64,000 bases of DNA from Dehalococcoidia bacterium. GTDB lineage: Bacteria; Chloroflexota; Dehalococcoidia; Bin125. The translations under genes were made by a program, and so were the position numbers. The notes under the pieces are model-generated. The model was not told where the DNA came from. It saw nothing but the letters and a program-made list of their open reading frames with translations, and made no database searches. Of this stretch, positions 41,957 to 52,241 are shown piece after piece. Where the stretch lies: contig JAJDWB010000010.1 of assembly GCA_022825855.1 (NCBI GenBank), positions 62,001 to 126,000 of the forward strand, read 5' to 3'. Every line of letters starts with the position of its first letter. The stretch's first letter is position 1.

Positions 41957-43253
41957 ACACGTCGCGCTTGCCGTGACGGCTGGAGGAAGCGGCGAAGGAG
42001 AAGATGCCCCGCGCCATCGAGGAGTCCTGCTCGTTGGCTCGCGCGTCGTAGATCTCCGAGCGCAGCTCGTGCACTTCGGGACTATTGGGTGCGGCCAGCG
42101 CAGCTCCCTCGATCAGGTGACAGGCCATCTGCAGGTTGCCATTGGCCATGTGCGCGCGGGCTCGATCCATCACCGGTTCCAGTCCCCCGGCGAGCGTGAC
42201 CCACTCGGCCGCCTCGGCCGACCGCGGCGCGGGCAGCAAGCGGTCGGGCTCGCCCTCATACCATCCGGCGAAGTAGCGCCAGACGGTGTGCACGATGAAC
42301 TCGGGATGGTCGTAGGCCGAGCTCAGCCAGGGCTTGTCGAGCAGATCCCGCGGCATCTCGATCTCGTGCAGGATGCGGTCCAGCGTGTAGCCGAGGTTTA
42401 TCATCGCCAGGGTCTGATTCTCGATCGACTCGAGCAGATCAGCGGTGTCGTTGAGCGCCTCGGCGATCCGATCCGCCCCGAAGATCGGCAGGCCGTGTCC
42501 GGGCGACATCAGCTCCGCGCCCTTGCCGGCCATCTGACGCAGTCCGGCCGCCCACTCGCCGGCCCAGCGCTGGGCCTTCTGCGGATTGCCGGCGTTGGGC
42601 ACGGCCCAGGTGAACAGGTCGCCGGGAAACAGCCACTTCTTCTCGGGAATCCAGGTCCAGGCAGCGTCCTCGGTCTCCCCGCGCGTGTGCGTGACCTCGA
42701 AGCTGAGTTCGCCGACCGAAAAGCGGATCTGGTCCTCGAACGTCACGTCGGGATAGCGGAACTCGTCCGGCCAGGGCAGACGGACCTGCATCGCGTCCAT
42801 GCCCGGCCGGATGAACTGGCGCGAGTTGATCGCCGTGTTGTAGCCGACGGTGCGCTTGTAGCGGTCGAAGTGCGCGGGAATGTGCCGCTGTCCGTAGACG
42901 GTCGGCCGAGCCTGCCCCTTCGACTCGGCCTCCTCGTCGAAGCGCCCGACGCCGAAAATGTGATCGACGTGGTGATGCGAGAACACGGCCGAGCGCAGCG
43001 CCGTGTCCGGCCGCCAGGCGCGGACCGAGTGGTACAGACCCTCGGCGTCGCGGGCCGTGCCGGTGTCGAGCATGACCAGGCCGTCGCCGGTGTCGATTGT
43101 GTTCATCGAGGCGGCGGACTTGATGTAGAGGAAGCCGTCTTCGATCTCCTCCGCCTCGCGGTTGTTCCAGGTCGATGTGACCGGGTGCGCCTCGCGGACC
43201 ACATCGATCTCGCCCCGCCAGAGTCGTTCGCAATAGTCTCGAAGATCGGGCAT
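41946..43253 (-). CDS. Metallo-beta-lactamase-fold hydrolase, alkylsulfatase-like
   Basis: 435 residues. The MBL metal motif is SHHHVDHIFG near residue 93, with further ligands in VTHTRGETEDA, the FPGDLF Asp and the C-terminal PGHG His. The region after about 290 (LESIENQTLAMINLGYT, then HTVWRYFAGWYEGEP and an alpha-helical dimerisation domain) is the arrangement of SdsA1-like linear alkylsulfatases. A C-terminal SCP2-like domain is absent or very short. ATG 43253 has GAGGAG seven bases upstream; the frame extends far upstream without homology. Cleaves alkyl sulfates by analogy only. Confidence 0.82.
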   Translation of the reverse strand: MPDLRDYCERLWRGEIDVVREAHPVTSTWNNREAEEIEDGFLYIKSAASMNTIDTGDGLVMLDTGTARDAEGLYHSVRAWRPDTALRSAVFSHHHVDHIFGVGRFDEEAESKGQARPTVYGQRHIPAHFDRYKRTVGYNTAINSRQFIRPGMDAMQVRLPWPDEFRYPDVTFEDQIRFSVGELSFEVTHTRGETEDAAWTWIPEKKWLFPGDLFTWAVPNAGNPQKAQRWAGEWAAGLRQMAGKGAELMSPGHGLPIFGADRIAEALNDTADLLESIENQTLAMINLGYTLDRILHEIEMPRDLLDKPWLSSAYDHPEFIVHTVWRYFAGWYEGEPDRLLPAPRSAEAAEWVTLAGGLEPVMDRARAHMANGNLQMACHLIEGAALAAPNSPEVHELRSEIYDARANEQDSSMARGIFSFAASSSRHGKRDVFNP

Positions 43254-43379
43254 CGAACTGCTCCTCTGTCTGCTGCTCCGCTCCAGCGAGCATATGGTCG
43301 CGGCGTTCGCCAGCAGTAGTCGTAAGATATGACCGACAACGCCAACCACCACCAGCATCCTCGCGGGAGGAACGATCTT

Positions 43380-43670
43380 ATGCCCATGTACGAGTACAAG
43401 TGCCCGACCTGCGTCCACGTCTTCGACGTGTTGGCCAAGATGGGACAGGCGCCCGAATCGCCGGAGTGCCCGGCCTGCGACGACGGCGTCGGCGAGCGCG
43501 TCTTCGGCGCCGGCGTCGCGATCCACACCGGCTCGTCCTCGTCCTCGTTCGACGACTTCGACATGGGCGGCATGGACATGCCCGGTATGGGCATGGGCGG
43601 TCACGACCATGGCCACGGCCACAGCCACGACGACTTCGGCATGGACGATTTCGGGATGGACGACTTCTAG
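43380..43670 (+). CDS. FmdB family zinc-ribbon protein with His/Met-rich tail
   Basis: 96 residues. Residues 1-45 are the FmdB regulatory zinc ribbon: MPMYEYKCPTC then CPACDDG (two CxxC knuckles). The remainder is low-complexity, rich in Met, Gly, His and Asp (GMGMGGHDHGHGHSHDD, then repeated FGMDDF), which could bind metal. FmdB proteins are small and of uncertain, possibly regulatory, role. GGAGG precedes ATG 43380. The next gene starts 27 bp downstream. Confidence 0.85.
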   Translation: MPMYEYKCPTCVHVFDVLAKMGQAPESPECPACDDGVGERVFGAGVAIHTGSSSSSFDDFDMGGMDMPGMGMGGHDHGHGHSHDDFGMDDFGMDDF

Positions 43671-43697
43671 GGGTTCCCGTCTCTTCCCCTTGCCGAC

Positions 43698-43991
43698 ATG
43701 CTCTACTTCCTCCGCGTCCAGGGCGACTCGATGTCGCCCTCGTTGCGCGACGGAGATCGCCTGTTCGCCCTCACGCCCCGGCTGAACCCGATCCGCCCGG
43801 GCAAGATCATCGCCTTTCGGCGAGGCGGCGAGCTCTACCTGAAGCGAGTCCTGGCCCGGGAGGGCGAGGGCTGGTTCGCCGTCGGCGACAACCCCTCGCG
43901 CAGCACGGACAGCCGCCGCTTCGGTCCGGTGCCCGAGTCGGCGGTCGAGGCGGTCGCAGTCTGCCGGCTGGCCCCGTTCCGCCGGCTGTAG
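43698..43991 (+). CDS. S24/S26-type signal-peptidase-like protein
   Basis: 97 residues. Short peptidase fold with the Ser nucleophile in GDSMSPSLRDGD (about 9-20) and the general-base Lys in YLKRVLA (about 48-53), then VGDNPSRSTDSRRFGPV, the conserved box of type I signal peptidases. No N-terminal transmembrane helix. The size and lack of a TM helix resemble nickel superoxide dismutase maturation proteases (SodX), but no sodN gene is in the window. Confidence 0.8.
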   Translation: MLYFLRVQGDSMSPSLRDGDRLFALTPRLNPIRPGKIIAFRRGGELYLKRVLAREGEGWFAVGDNPSRSTDSRRFGPVPESAVEAVAVCRLAPFRRL

Positions 43992-44050
43992 CCGACTTAA
44001 CAGGCTCGGCAGAGGGATCGGGCGGCGCCAAACGATAACGCGGGCGGTAC

Positions 44051-44079
44051 TTGCGCTGGGCAGAGAATTTCGACACAAT
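44051..44079 (+). promoter_or_regulatory. Candidate groEL promoter
   Basis: TTGCGC (44051-44056), a 17-bp spacer, and CACAAT (44074-44079), placed so that transcription would begin just at or before the CIRCE element. Fits a housekeeping sigma promoter. Confidence 0.5.
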
Positions 44080-44086
44080 ACACGCG

Positions 44087-44113
44087 TTGGCACTCTCGAC
44101 CTGCGAGTGCTAA
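44087..44113. promoter_or_regulatory. CIRCE operator (HrcA binding site)
   Basis: TTGGCACTC, nine bases, GAGTGCTAA. This matches the CIRCE consensus (TTAGCACTC-N9-GAGTGCTAA) at all but one position. It lies 68 bp before the groEL start, so groEL is expected to be repressed by HrcA and induced by heat. The hrcA gene is not in the window. Confidence 0.95.
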
Positions 44114-44127
44114 GCAGACAACCCTGA

Positions 44128-45792
<1,665 letters not shown>

Positions 45793-45814
45793 CCCGGGCC
45801 AACGGACAATCACT

Positions 45815-45849
45815 GAGGGCCGCCCTTCGGGGCGGCCCTCGGTCGTTTC
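45815..45849 (+). terminator. Rho-independent-type terminator after groEL
   Basis: GAGGGCCGCCC-TTCG-GGGCGGCCCTC forms an 11-bp GC stem with a stable tetraloop, starting 22 bp after the stop and followed by a short T-containing tract. Confidence 0.8.
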
Positions 45850-45862
45850 TGCGCCCCCATCT

Positions 45863-45928
45863 CCGTCATTCCTGCGCCTCTCTCCGTCATTCCTGCGCCC
45901 CCTTCCGTCATTCCTGCGCAGGCAGGAA
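45863..45928. repeat. Triple CCGTCATTCCTGCGC repeat (REP-like, family 4)
   Basis: The 15-mer occurs at 45863, 45884 and 45905, exactly 21 bp apart. The last copy continues into the palindrome TTCCTGC-GCAG-GCAGGAA (45911-45928). It resembles widespread CGTCATTCC-type intergenic REPs. Confidence 0.65.
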
Positions 45929-46033
45929 CCACGAACCTCCCAACCTCATTCGAGGCAACAGCCCTCGACGTACCACAGACCTCCGCCAACCGACGCTTAA
46001 CTCCTCGCTTCGCCGTGCCAATACGCTTGAGAC

Positions 46034-47476
46034 ATGACAACACGACGCCGGGCCAAGATTGTCGCCACGCTGGGGCCGGCCTCTGGCGATCCCGAGACGG
46101 TCCTGGCGCTGGTCAACGCCGGGCTGGATGTGGCCAGGATCAACTTCTCGCACGGCGACGAGCGCTCGTGGTCGCAGGCTGTCGATTCCGTCCGCCGCGC
46201 GCAGGCCGAGACCGGCAAACCGATTGCGATCATGGGAGACCTGCAAGGTCCCAAGATTCGCATCGGCTCGCTGCCGGAGCCGACCGAGATCGCGCGCGGC
46301 GACCGGGTCGACGTGATCACCGGATCGGATGCCGCAGGGTCCCGTGACGACGACGGCGGACTGACGGTCGGTTGCTCCTATGCGGCGCTGGTCGACGAGG
46401 TCGAGATCGGCGATCGGATCTACCTGCGCGACGGCGAACTCGATCTGCGGGTCGAGGCGATTGACGGTCCGCGCATCGAGACCACCGTGCGCGGCGGGGG
46501 CCTCTTGACCTCTCGCGCCGGGCTGCACGCGCGCGGCGGCGGCCAACAACTGCCGGCCCTGACCGAGCAGAACCGCGCCCACGTCCGCCTGGCGGTCGAG
46601 CACGGCTTCGATTTCCTCGCGCTGTCCTTCGTGCGCAGCGCCTACGACCTCGCCGAGGCCGAGAGCGCCGTCCACCAGGCGGGCGGCGAGCTCCCGCTGA
46701 TCGCCAAGATCGAGACCGTCTCCGCAGTGCAGGACCTGGCCGCGGTCATCGCGGCCTCGGACGGCGCGATGGTCGCCCGCGGCGATCTCGGCGTCGAGGT
46801 CGGACCCGCCGACGTGCCGATCGCGCAACGGCAGATCATCACCGCCGCTGGACGGGCGATGATCCCGGTGATCATTGCCACCCAGATGCTGGAGTCGATG
46901 ACGACCCGCCAACGGCCGACGCGGGCGGAGGCCTCGGACGTCGCCAACGCGGTCTGGGACGGGGCCGACGCCTTGATGCTGTCCGGCGAGACGGCGGTGG
47001 GACGGCATCCGGTCGAGGTCGTGGCGATGATGGACAGCATCATCCGCACGGCCGAGCAGAGCGACCCGCAGCGGGCGGCGCGCTCGGTCGAGTTGAGCAG
47101 CGACACGGCGCGGACGATTAGCCAGGCGGTGGCGACGGCGGTCGAGCAGCACCCGCAGGTCAAGGCGGTGATCGTCTTCACCGTGTCCGGGCGCTCGGGA
47201 CGCTTGCTGTCGCAGGTGCGCCTGCCGGTGCCGACGGTCGTGCTGGCGCCGTCGGAGGCGGTGTTGCAGCGGATGGCCCTGAGCTGGGGTGTGGATCCTC
47301 GTCATTGCGATCCGCCGTCCACGATCGAGCGCATGCTCGAAGATGTCGAGCTGGCCGCGATTGGCGAGCTTGGTCTGTCGGAGGGCGACTCGGTGGTCGT
47401 CACCGGCGGTCTCCCGCTCGGTCAGGGCGAACCAACCAACTTTCTCAAGCTGCACAAGGTGCCGCCGGTATCCTGA
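46034..47476 (+). CDS. pyk: Pyruvate kinase
   Basis: 480 residues. Converts phosphoenolpyruvate and ADP to pyruvate and ATP, the last step of glycolysis. Signatures: RAKIVATLGPAS, VARINFSHG, GDLQGPKIRIG, LSFVRSAYD, LIAKIETVSAV (catalytic Lys), MVARGDLGVEV, ATQMLESM and DGADALMLSGETAVGRHP. The C-terminal domain has the usual TVSGRSGRLLSQVR. Length is normal. A glutaredoxin gene follows after 24 bp, probably in one transcript. Confidence 0.95.
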   Translation: MTTRRRAKIVATLGPASGDPETVLALVNAGLDVARINFSHGDERSWSQAVDSVRRAQAETGKPIAIMGDLQGPKIRIGSLPEPTEIARGDRVDVITGSDAAGSRDDDGGLTVGCSYAALVDEVEIGDRIYLRDGELDLRVEAIDGPRIETTVRGGGLLTSRAGLHARGGGQQLPALTEQNRAHVRLAVEHGFDFLALSFVRSAYDLAEAESAVHQAGGELPLIAKIETVSAVQDLAAVIAASDGAMVARGDLGVEVGPADVPIAQRQIITAAGRAMIPVIIATQMLESMTTRQRPTRAEASDVANAVWDGADALMLSGETAVGRHPVEVVAMMDSIIRTAEQSDPQRAARSVELSSDTARTISQAVATAVEQHPQVKAVIVFTVSGRSGRLLSQVRLPVPTVVLAPSEAVLQRMALSWGVDPRHCDPPSTIERMLEDVELAAIGELGLSEGDSVVVTGGLPLGQGEPTNFLKLHKVPPVS

Positions 47477-47500
47477 CTGCACAGCCCACTGGGGGACCAC

Positions 47501-47890
47501 ATGACCGAACAGACACCGGAACTCGACGTACAGATAGGCGACGCCTGCGAGATCGATCCGGCCGCCGGGCCGATTGCGGCCACCGACAACATCGGCGAGG
47601 GCGACCGCGACGTGCTGCTCTACGTCAATTCCTGGTGCGGCGATTGCCGGCGCGCGATCAACTTCCTCGACGAGTTCGAGATTCCCTATCGGACGATCGA
47701 TCTCGACGATCAGCCGGAGGCCGCCGAGATCGTGATGGCGCTCAATCGCGGCAGCCGCTCGGTGCCGACAATCGTGGTCGACGGGGAGCACGTGGCGACC
47801 GAACCGAGCCGGGCCGAGCTGGCCGGCATCTTCGGGGTCGAGGACGCGCCGTCCGCCGGAGGCGTCCTGGGCCGGTTCCGGCGCGGCTAG
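47501..47890 (+). CDS. Glutaredoxin-like protein (CGDC)
   Basis: 129 residues. A short leader (about 1-38, acidic, no signal peptide) precedes a glutaredoxin fold with VNSWCGDCRRAINFL (CxxC near residue 46) and cis-Pro in SRSVPTIVVDG. Its active-site surroundings resemble the CPDCRRS domain fused to thioredoxin reductase at 11420, which may be its reductase. Cytoplasmic thiol-disulfide exchange is expected. Confidence 0.85.
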   Translation: MTEQTPELDVQIGDACEIDPAAGPIAATDNIGEGDRDVLLYVNSWCGDCRRAINFLDEFEIPYRTIDLDDQPEAAEIVMALNRGSRSVPTIVVDGEHVATEPSRAELAGIFGVEDAPSAGGVLGRFRRG

Positions 47891-48224
47891 CAACTCTCCA
47901 CCTGCGCCTGCCCGACCCAACTGACTGCACAGCTCCTGTTGCCTGCGACACGCGGCGGTCGCCCCGACGAACGTGCGTGCGCATACAATCGTCGATCACC
48001 AGTCACAGCGAGCGATCCAGGAGCGCCCCATGAACCCCTCCAACATCACCCGACATGAGCCAACGTCGGCCGACATGGCTCACCCGGATCTGACCTCAAT
48101 CACCCAAAATCCGACAGGATCTGACCAAATCTGACATCCCCCAGCCAGAATTCCCAGCCCACAGCGCCATCTGCCCGCAACTCAGCCGCAGGCAGCGCGA
48201 AATCGAACGGCTGGTGAACAGGTT
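47891..48224. other. 334-bp convergent intergenic region with degenerate element D
   Basis: Contains a TACAAT hexamer (47984-47989) and, from 48030, a 34-codon frame preceded by AGGAG, but the frame is overlaid by the 10-bp repeats and has no homology, so I do not call it. Element D covers 48052-48157. Confidence 0.5.
48052..48157 (+). repeat. Degenerate phased 10-bp repeat element D
   Basis: GACAT or GACCT words fall at 48052, 48072 and 48092 (20 apart) and at 48113, 48123 and 48133 (10 apart), with degenerate words at the intermediate 10-bp positions. AATTCCCAG, the start of the element A/B core, follows at 48149, but the rest of the core is not recognisable. Confidence 0.5.
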
Positions 48225-49301
48225 CTAGTCCGAATCCTCGATCACGTGCACGTCGGCCGGCGCGATCCGCGCGGTCACCTCGTCGCCGACCGCGAGTCCG
48301 AGTTCGTCCCAGGCGGCCAGCGGGACGTCCGCGACCAATCCCAGCCGCGCGCTGGTCAGATCGCAGCGGACCACGGGTCCGCGCGGCCGCACGGTCCGCA
48401 CCACCGCGCGGACCTGGTTGCCCGATCCGTCCTCATCGCGGGTCAGCACGACCCGTTCTGGACGCACGCAGAGCAGCGCCGGCGCGCCCAGCGCGACCGT
48501 TTTGGCCGTCGAGGCAAGGCGCACCCCGCCCGCCTGGTAGACGCCCGACTCCGAGCGCCGGCCGGCCCACACGTTTTCCATGCCCACGAACTGCGCGACC
48601 GCCCGGTCCGCCGGTCGGTCGAAGACCTCCGAGGGCTTGCCGGTCTGCCGCAGCCCGCCTTCGATCAGCAGCGCGGCATGGTCGCCCAGGCGCAGGGCTT
48701 CGTCGCGGTCGTGCGTGACGAGCATGGTGGTCGGCCGGGTCTGCGAGACGATCTCGGCGAAGTCCTCGATCAGCCCCTCGCGCGTCGGCGCGTCGACGCC
48801 GGAGAACGGCTCGTCCAGCAGCAGCACCTCGGGTTGCGAAGCGAAGGCTCGGGCGAGGCTGACCCGCTGGGCCTCGCCGCCCGAGAGTTGCCGCGCGTGA
48901 CGACGGGCCAGCGCAGCGATACCGAAGCGCTCCAGCCAGTGCTCGGCCAGTTCCCGCCGCCGTCTGCGATCGACGCCGCGCAAACGCAAGGGCAGCTCGA
49001 CATTGGCCCGCACCGACATGCTCAGCAGCAGCGGCTCCTGGAAGGCGGCCGACATCCGCCGCCGGGTCTTGACCGGGTCGGCATGCATCGACTCGCCGTC
49101 GAGCGTCAGCGTGCCGCGGGCCGGATGCAGCACCAGTTGCAGCGCGCCCAGCAACGTCGACTTGCCCGATCCGTTGGGTCCAATCACGACCGTAACCAGC
49201 CCGCGCGGAATGTCGAGCGCGTCGATCTCGAGCACGCTGACCCCGCCCCGCTGGACGACCAGGCCGCGTACCTCGAGATGGGCCTCGGCAGGATCCGTCA
49301 T
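48225..49301 (-). CDS. tupC: Tungstate/molybdate-type ABC transporter ATP-binding protein
   Basis: 358 residues. Walker A GPNGSGKST, signature LSGGEAQRVSLARA, Walker B LLLDEPFSGVD, then a C-terminal TOBE-type oxyanion-sensing domain (about 250-355). The regulatory domain is the ModC/WtpC type. Its ATG overlaps the permease stop as ATGA. With tupB and tupA it forms an oxyanion importer; sequence type points to tungstate. Cytoplasmic face of the membrane. Confidence 0.85.
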   Translation of the reverse strand: MTDPAEAHLEVRGLVVQRGGVSVLEIDALDIPRGLVTVVIGPNGSGKSTLLGALQLVLHPARGTLTLDGESMHADPVKTRRRMSAAFQEPLLLSMSVRANVELPLRLRGVDRRRRRELAEHWLERFGIAALARRHARQLSGGEAQRVSLARAFASQPEVLLLDEPFSGVDAPTREGLIEDFAEIVSQTRPTTMLVTHDRDEALRLGDHAALLIEGGLRQTGKPSEVFDRPADRAVAQFVGMENVWAGRRSESGVYQAGGVRLASTAKTVALGAPALLCVRPERVVLTRDEDGSGNQVRAVVRTVRPRGPVVRCDLTSARLGLVADVPLAAWDELGLAVGDEVTARIAPADVHVIEDSD

Positions 49302-49996
49302 GTGACCGGCCGTCGCTGTTGTACCGTGGTCAGGACGAGATTGACGATGAAGGCGAGCACGACGAGGACGAGGGACAGCGCGATTGCGACCTCGAAGTTC
49401 CCGCGTCCCGTCTCCAGCACGGTGGCGGTGGTCAGGACGCGGGTCTCGCCGGCGAGATTGCCGCCGACCTGCATCGATGCGCCGACCTCGGAAATCGCCG
49501 CGCCGAATCCGGCCATGACGGCAGCGAGCAGCCCCAGCCGGGTCTCGCGGATCAGCAGCCAGAGCACCTGCCAGCGGTTGGCCCCCATCGCCCACATCTG
49601 GCCGATCAGCCGAGGGTTGACCGACTGGATCGAGGCCAGCGAGAAGCCGACCACCAGCGGCAGGCTGAGCAGCAACTGGGCGACGACCATCGCCGTAGGC
49701 GTGTAGATCAGGTTGAGATCGCCCAATGGTCCGGTGCGCCAGAGGATCAGGGCGACGAGCAGTCCAACCACGACCGGCGGCATGCCCATGCCGGTGTTCA
49801 CGGCGGCGACGATCAATCCGCGGCCGAAGAAGCGTCGCAGCGCCAGCACCGCCCCCAGCGGGATGCCGATGGTCAGCGCCAACGCCGTCGCAGCGGCGGA
49901 AATGGCGAGCGTGCGCAGCGTGATTTCGATGATCTCGCCGTCGCCCGACCACCAGAGCCGCGCGGCCTCGCGGATACCGTCCCAGATCAAATCCAT
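49298..49996 (-). CDS. tupB: Tungstate-type ABC transporter permease
   Basis: 232 residues with about five or six transmembrane helices of the MetI/BPD type. The EAA-like loop for ATPase contact is GFGAAISEVGASMQVGG. GIPLGAVLALRRFFGRG near the N-terminus is typical of TupB/ModB-like permeases. Between tupA and tupC, 30 bp after tupA and overlapping tupC by 4 bp. Confidence 0.85.
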   Translation of the reverse strand: MDLIWDGIREAARLWWSGDGEIIEITLRTLAISAAATALALTIGIPLGAVLALRRFFGRGLIVAAVNTGMGMPPVVVGLLVALILWRTGPLGDLNLIYTPTAMVVAQLLLSLPLVVGFSLASIQSVNPRLIGQMWAMGANRWQVLWLLIRETRLGLLAAVMAGFGAAISEVGASMQVGGNLAGETRVLTTATVLETGRGNFEVAIALSLVLVVLAFIVNLVLTTVQQRRPVT

Positions 49997-50026
49997 GCAG
50001 CGATCTTAACTGCGAGCGTCACGGGA

Positions 50027-50908
50027 TCAGTCGACCGCGCCGCCTCGGGCGGCGATAGCCTCTTCCGTGTCTCCGGCTGCGGGAATGAACAGCGGGCGAC
50101 CGTACTCAGACAGCAGGTACTGGCCGATTCTCGACTGAATGTCGTCGCGCACCAGGAAGTCAGCGAACTGTTGTGATGCCTCGGTATTGATCTTGCCCTT
50201 GTTTCCATTCACCGACATCACGCTGTAGAAGTTGAGCAGCAGCGGGTCGCCTTCGACCAGCGGCGTCAGGCCGGGAATGTCGGCGGATAGCGACAGGTAG
50301 GTCCCCCGGTCGGTCAACGCGTACGCAGCCCGCTGGTTGGCGACCGTGAGCGTCGCGGACATCCCCTGCCCGACTTCCAGGTACCAGTCGTCCGCCTCCA
50401 CAGACGGCGCCAGGCCGATGTCCGACCAGAGCGCCAGTTCTTTCTTGTGCGTGCCGCTGTCGTCGCCTCGCGACACGAAGGTCGCGCCTGAGGAGGCAAT
50501 CTGCGCGAGCGCCCTGGAGACGTCGGACACGCCCGCGACCCCGGCCGGATCGTCGGGCGGGCCGACGATCACGAAGTCGTTGTAGGCGACCAGGATGCGG
50601 CTCGTCACATCTCCGGCCTCGAGCAGGGCCTGTTCCGACTCGGGCGCGTGGGTGAGCAGGACGTCGGCGTTGCCGTCGGCGCCCATCCGCAGGGCGGCGC
50701 CGGTGCCGACGGCGATGATCTTGACGCTGACACCTGTTTCGTCTTCAAAGATCGGGACGAGCTGGTCCAACAGGCCAGAGTCGTCGAGCGACGTCGTGGT
50801 CGCGAGGATGAGCTCATCCCCGCCGCAGGCGAGCGTGGCAGCCGCCGCAGTCAGGACGTTGAGCCACAGGGCCAGCGTCAACCAGCCCAGCACGCGCGCC
50901 CGGCTCAT
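50027..50908 (-). CDS. tupA: Tungstate-binding-type periplasmic protein
   Basis: 293 residues. N-terminal hydrophobic signal segment ending near TLACGGDE, which could be a lipobox (T-L-A-C). The TupA-specific ATTTSLDDSGLLD motif follows, then VGTGAALRMGADGNADVLLTHAPESE cut to GTGAALRMG and VLLTHAPESE, and FVSRGDDSGTHKKE. In TupA these Thr/Ser residues bind tungstate. GGAGG precedes the ATG. Only 28 bp separate it from cysN, so it appears to be in the cysDN transcript. Confidence 0.85.
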   Translation of the reverse strand: MSRARVLGWLTLALWLNVLTAAAATLACGGDELILATTTSLDDSGLLDQLVPIFEDETGVSVKIIAVGTGAALRMGADGNADVLLTHAPESEQALLEAGDVTSRILVAYNDFVIVGPPDDPAGVAGVSDVSRALAQIASSGATFVSRGDDSGTHKKELALWSDIGLAPSVEADDWYLEVGQGMSATLTVANQRAAYALTDRGTYLSLSADIPGLTPLVEGDPLLLNFYSVMSVNGNKGKINTEASQQFADFLVRDDIQSRIGQYLLSEYGRPLFIPAAGDTEEAIAARGGAVD

Positions 50909-50936
50909 CTTTCCTCCACGAGTGGCTGGTGGTTCG

Positions 50937-52241
50937 CTACTCGCCGGAGGTGATCATCCCCGCTCCGACGGTGGCCGAGGTCGCCTCATCGATCAGGATG
51001 AAGGCGCCGGTTTCTCGCGACTCAGCGTATGGGTCGATGGACAAAGGCGCCATGAGCCGCAGCCGGACCCGGCCGATGTCGTTGAGCGAGAGCTGCGAAG
51101 CCGTCAGGTCGTAGTCCAGGCTGTTGACATCGAGCCGCGCGCCGACCTCTTCGACCAGCGCTCGCGTGGTCTGGGCGGCGTGCTTGATCACCAGCCGGTC
51201 GCGTTCCCGCAGTGGAGCGCGTTCATTCATCCAGCAGACGTGGGCGTCGATCGTCGATGCAGCGACGGGCGGATGCTCGGCCGAGACGATCATCGAACCT
51301 CGGCGCACATCGAGGTCGTCGGCAAGCCGCACGGTCACCGCCATGGGCGGCGTCGCCTCATGGAGCTGCTGTTCGTAAGTTTCAATGGCGACCACGGTCG
51401 ACTCCGTGGCGGAGGGCATGACCGCGACCCGGTCGCCGACGCGCAGTACGCCGGAAGCGATGGTGCCGGCGTAGCCGCGGTAGTCGTGGTACTCGTCGCG
51501 CAGCGGCCGGATGACGTACTGGACCGGCAGGCGGGCCGCGTGGTGCTGGGGCGGCTCGGAAGCTTCCAGCGTCTCGAGCAGCTCGAGCAGGGGCGGTCCC
51601 GCGTACCAGGACATACGCGACGAGGGTTCGACGACCCAGTCCCCGAGCTTGGCCGAGATCGGGATGGCGCGCACATCGGTGACGCCCATGCGCGAGGCGA
51701 ATCGCGTCAGCTCCTCGGCAATCCGATCGAACGTGGCGCGATCCCAGTCGACGAGGTCCATCTTGTTGACGCAGAGGACAAAGTGGCGGATGCCGAGCAG
51801 ATTGGACAGATAGGCATGGCGGCGGGTCTGCTCGACGACGCCCTTGCGCGCGTCCACCAACAGCAGGGCGGCGTCGGCGGTCGATGCGCCGGTGACCATG
51901 TTGCGGGTGTACTGCACGTGGCCGGGAGTGTCGGCGAGAATGAACTTGCGCCGCGGCGTGGCGAAGTAGCGGTAGGCGACATCGATCGTGATGCCCTGCT
52001 CGCGCTCGGATCTCAGGCCGTCGGTCAGGTAGGCGAGGTTGACGGCGTCCTCGCCGCGCGTGCGCGAGGTGCGTTCGATCGCTTCCATCTGGTCGATGAA
52101 GGTCTGCTTGGAGTCGTACAGCAGGCGGCCGATGAGCGTGGACTTGCCGTCGTCGACCGATCCGGCCGTGGCGAGCCGGAGCAGGGAACGGTGATCGGGG
52201 CCAAGGATGTCCACGGGCGCGTCGGGAGATGCGGTGGTCAT
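50937..52241 (-). CDS. cysN: Sulfate adenylyltransferase subunit 1 (GTPase)
   Basis: 434 residues. GTPase subunit that drives APS synthesis by CysD. G-domain motifs: G1 GSVDDGKSTLIGRLLYD, G3 DTPGHVQY, G4 NKMDLVDW; EF-Tu-like domains 2 and 3 follow. No C-terminal APS kinase (CysC) domain, so it makes APS only. Its ATG overlaps the cysD stop by one base (TGATG). No cysC or cysH in the window. Confidence 0.94.
   Translation of the reverse strand: MTTASPDAPVDILGPDHRSLLRLATAGSVDDGKSTLIGRLLYDSKQTFIDQMEAIERTSRTRGEDAVNLAYLTDGLRSEREQGITIDVAYRYFATPRRKFILADTPGHVQYTRNMVTGASTADAALLLVDARKGVVEQTRRHAYLSNLLGIRHFVLCVNKMDLVDWDRATFDRIAEELTRFASRMGVTDVRAIPISAKLGDWVVEPSSRMSWYAGPPLLELLETLEASEPPQHHAARLPVQYVIRPLRDEYHDYRGYAGTIASGVLRVGDRVAVMPSATESTVVAIETYEQQLHEATPPMAVTVRLADDLDVRRGSMIVSAEHPPVAASTIDAHVCWMNERAPLRERDRLVIKHAAQTTRALVEEVGARLDVNSLDYDLTASQLSLNDIGRVRLRLMAPLSIDPYAESRETGAFILIDEATSATVGAGMITSGE

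Noticed and set aside
45863-45919. CRISPR-like triple repeat
   Set aside because: Only three 15-bp units with 6-bp spacers and a REP-like palindrome.
48030-48134. 34-codon frame with AGGAG before the ATG
   Set aside because: It lies inside the degenerate element D and has no recognisable homology; the ribosome site is likely chance.
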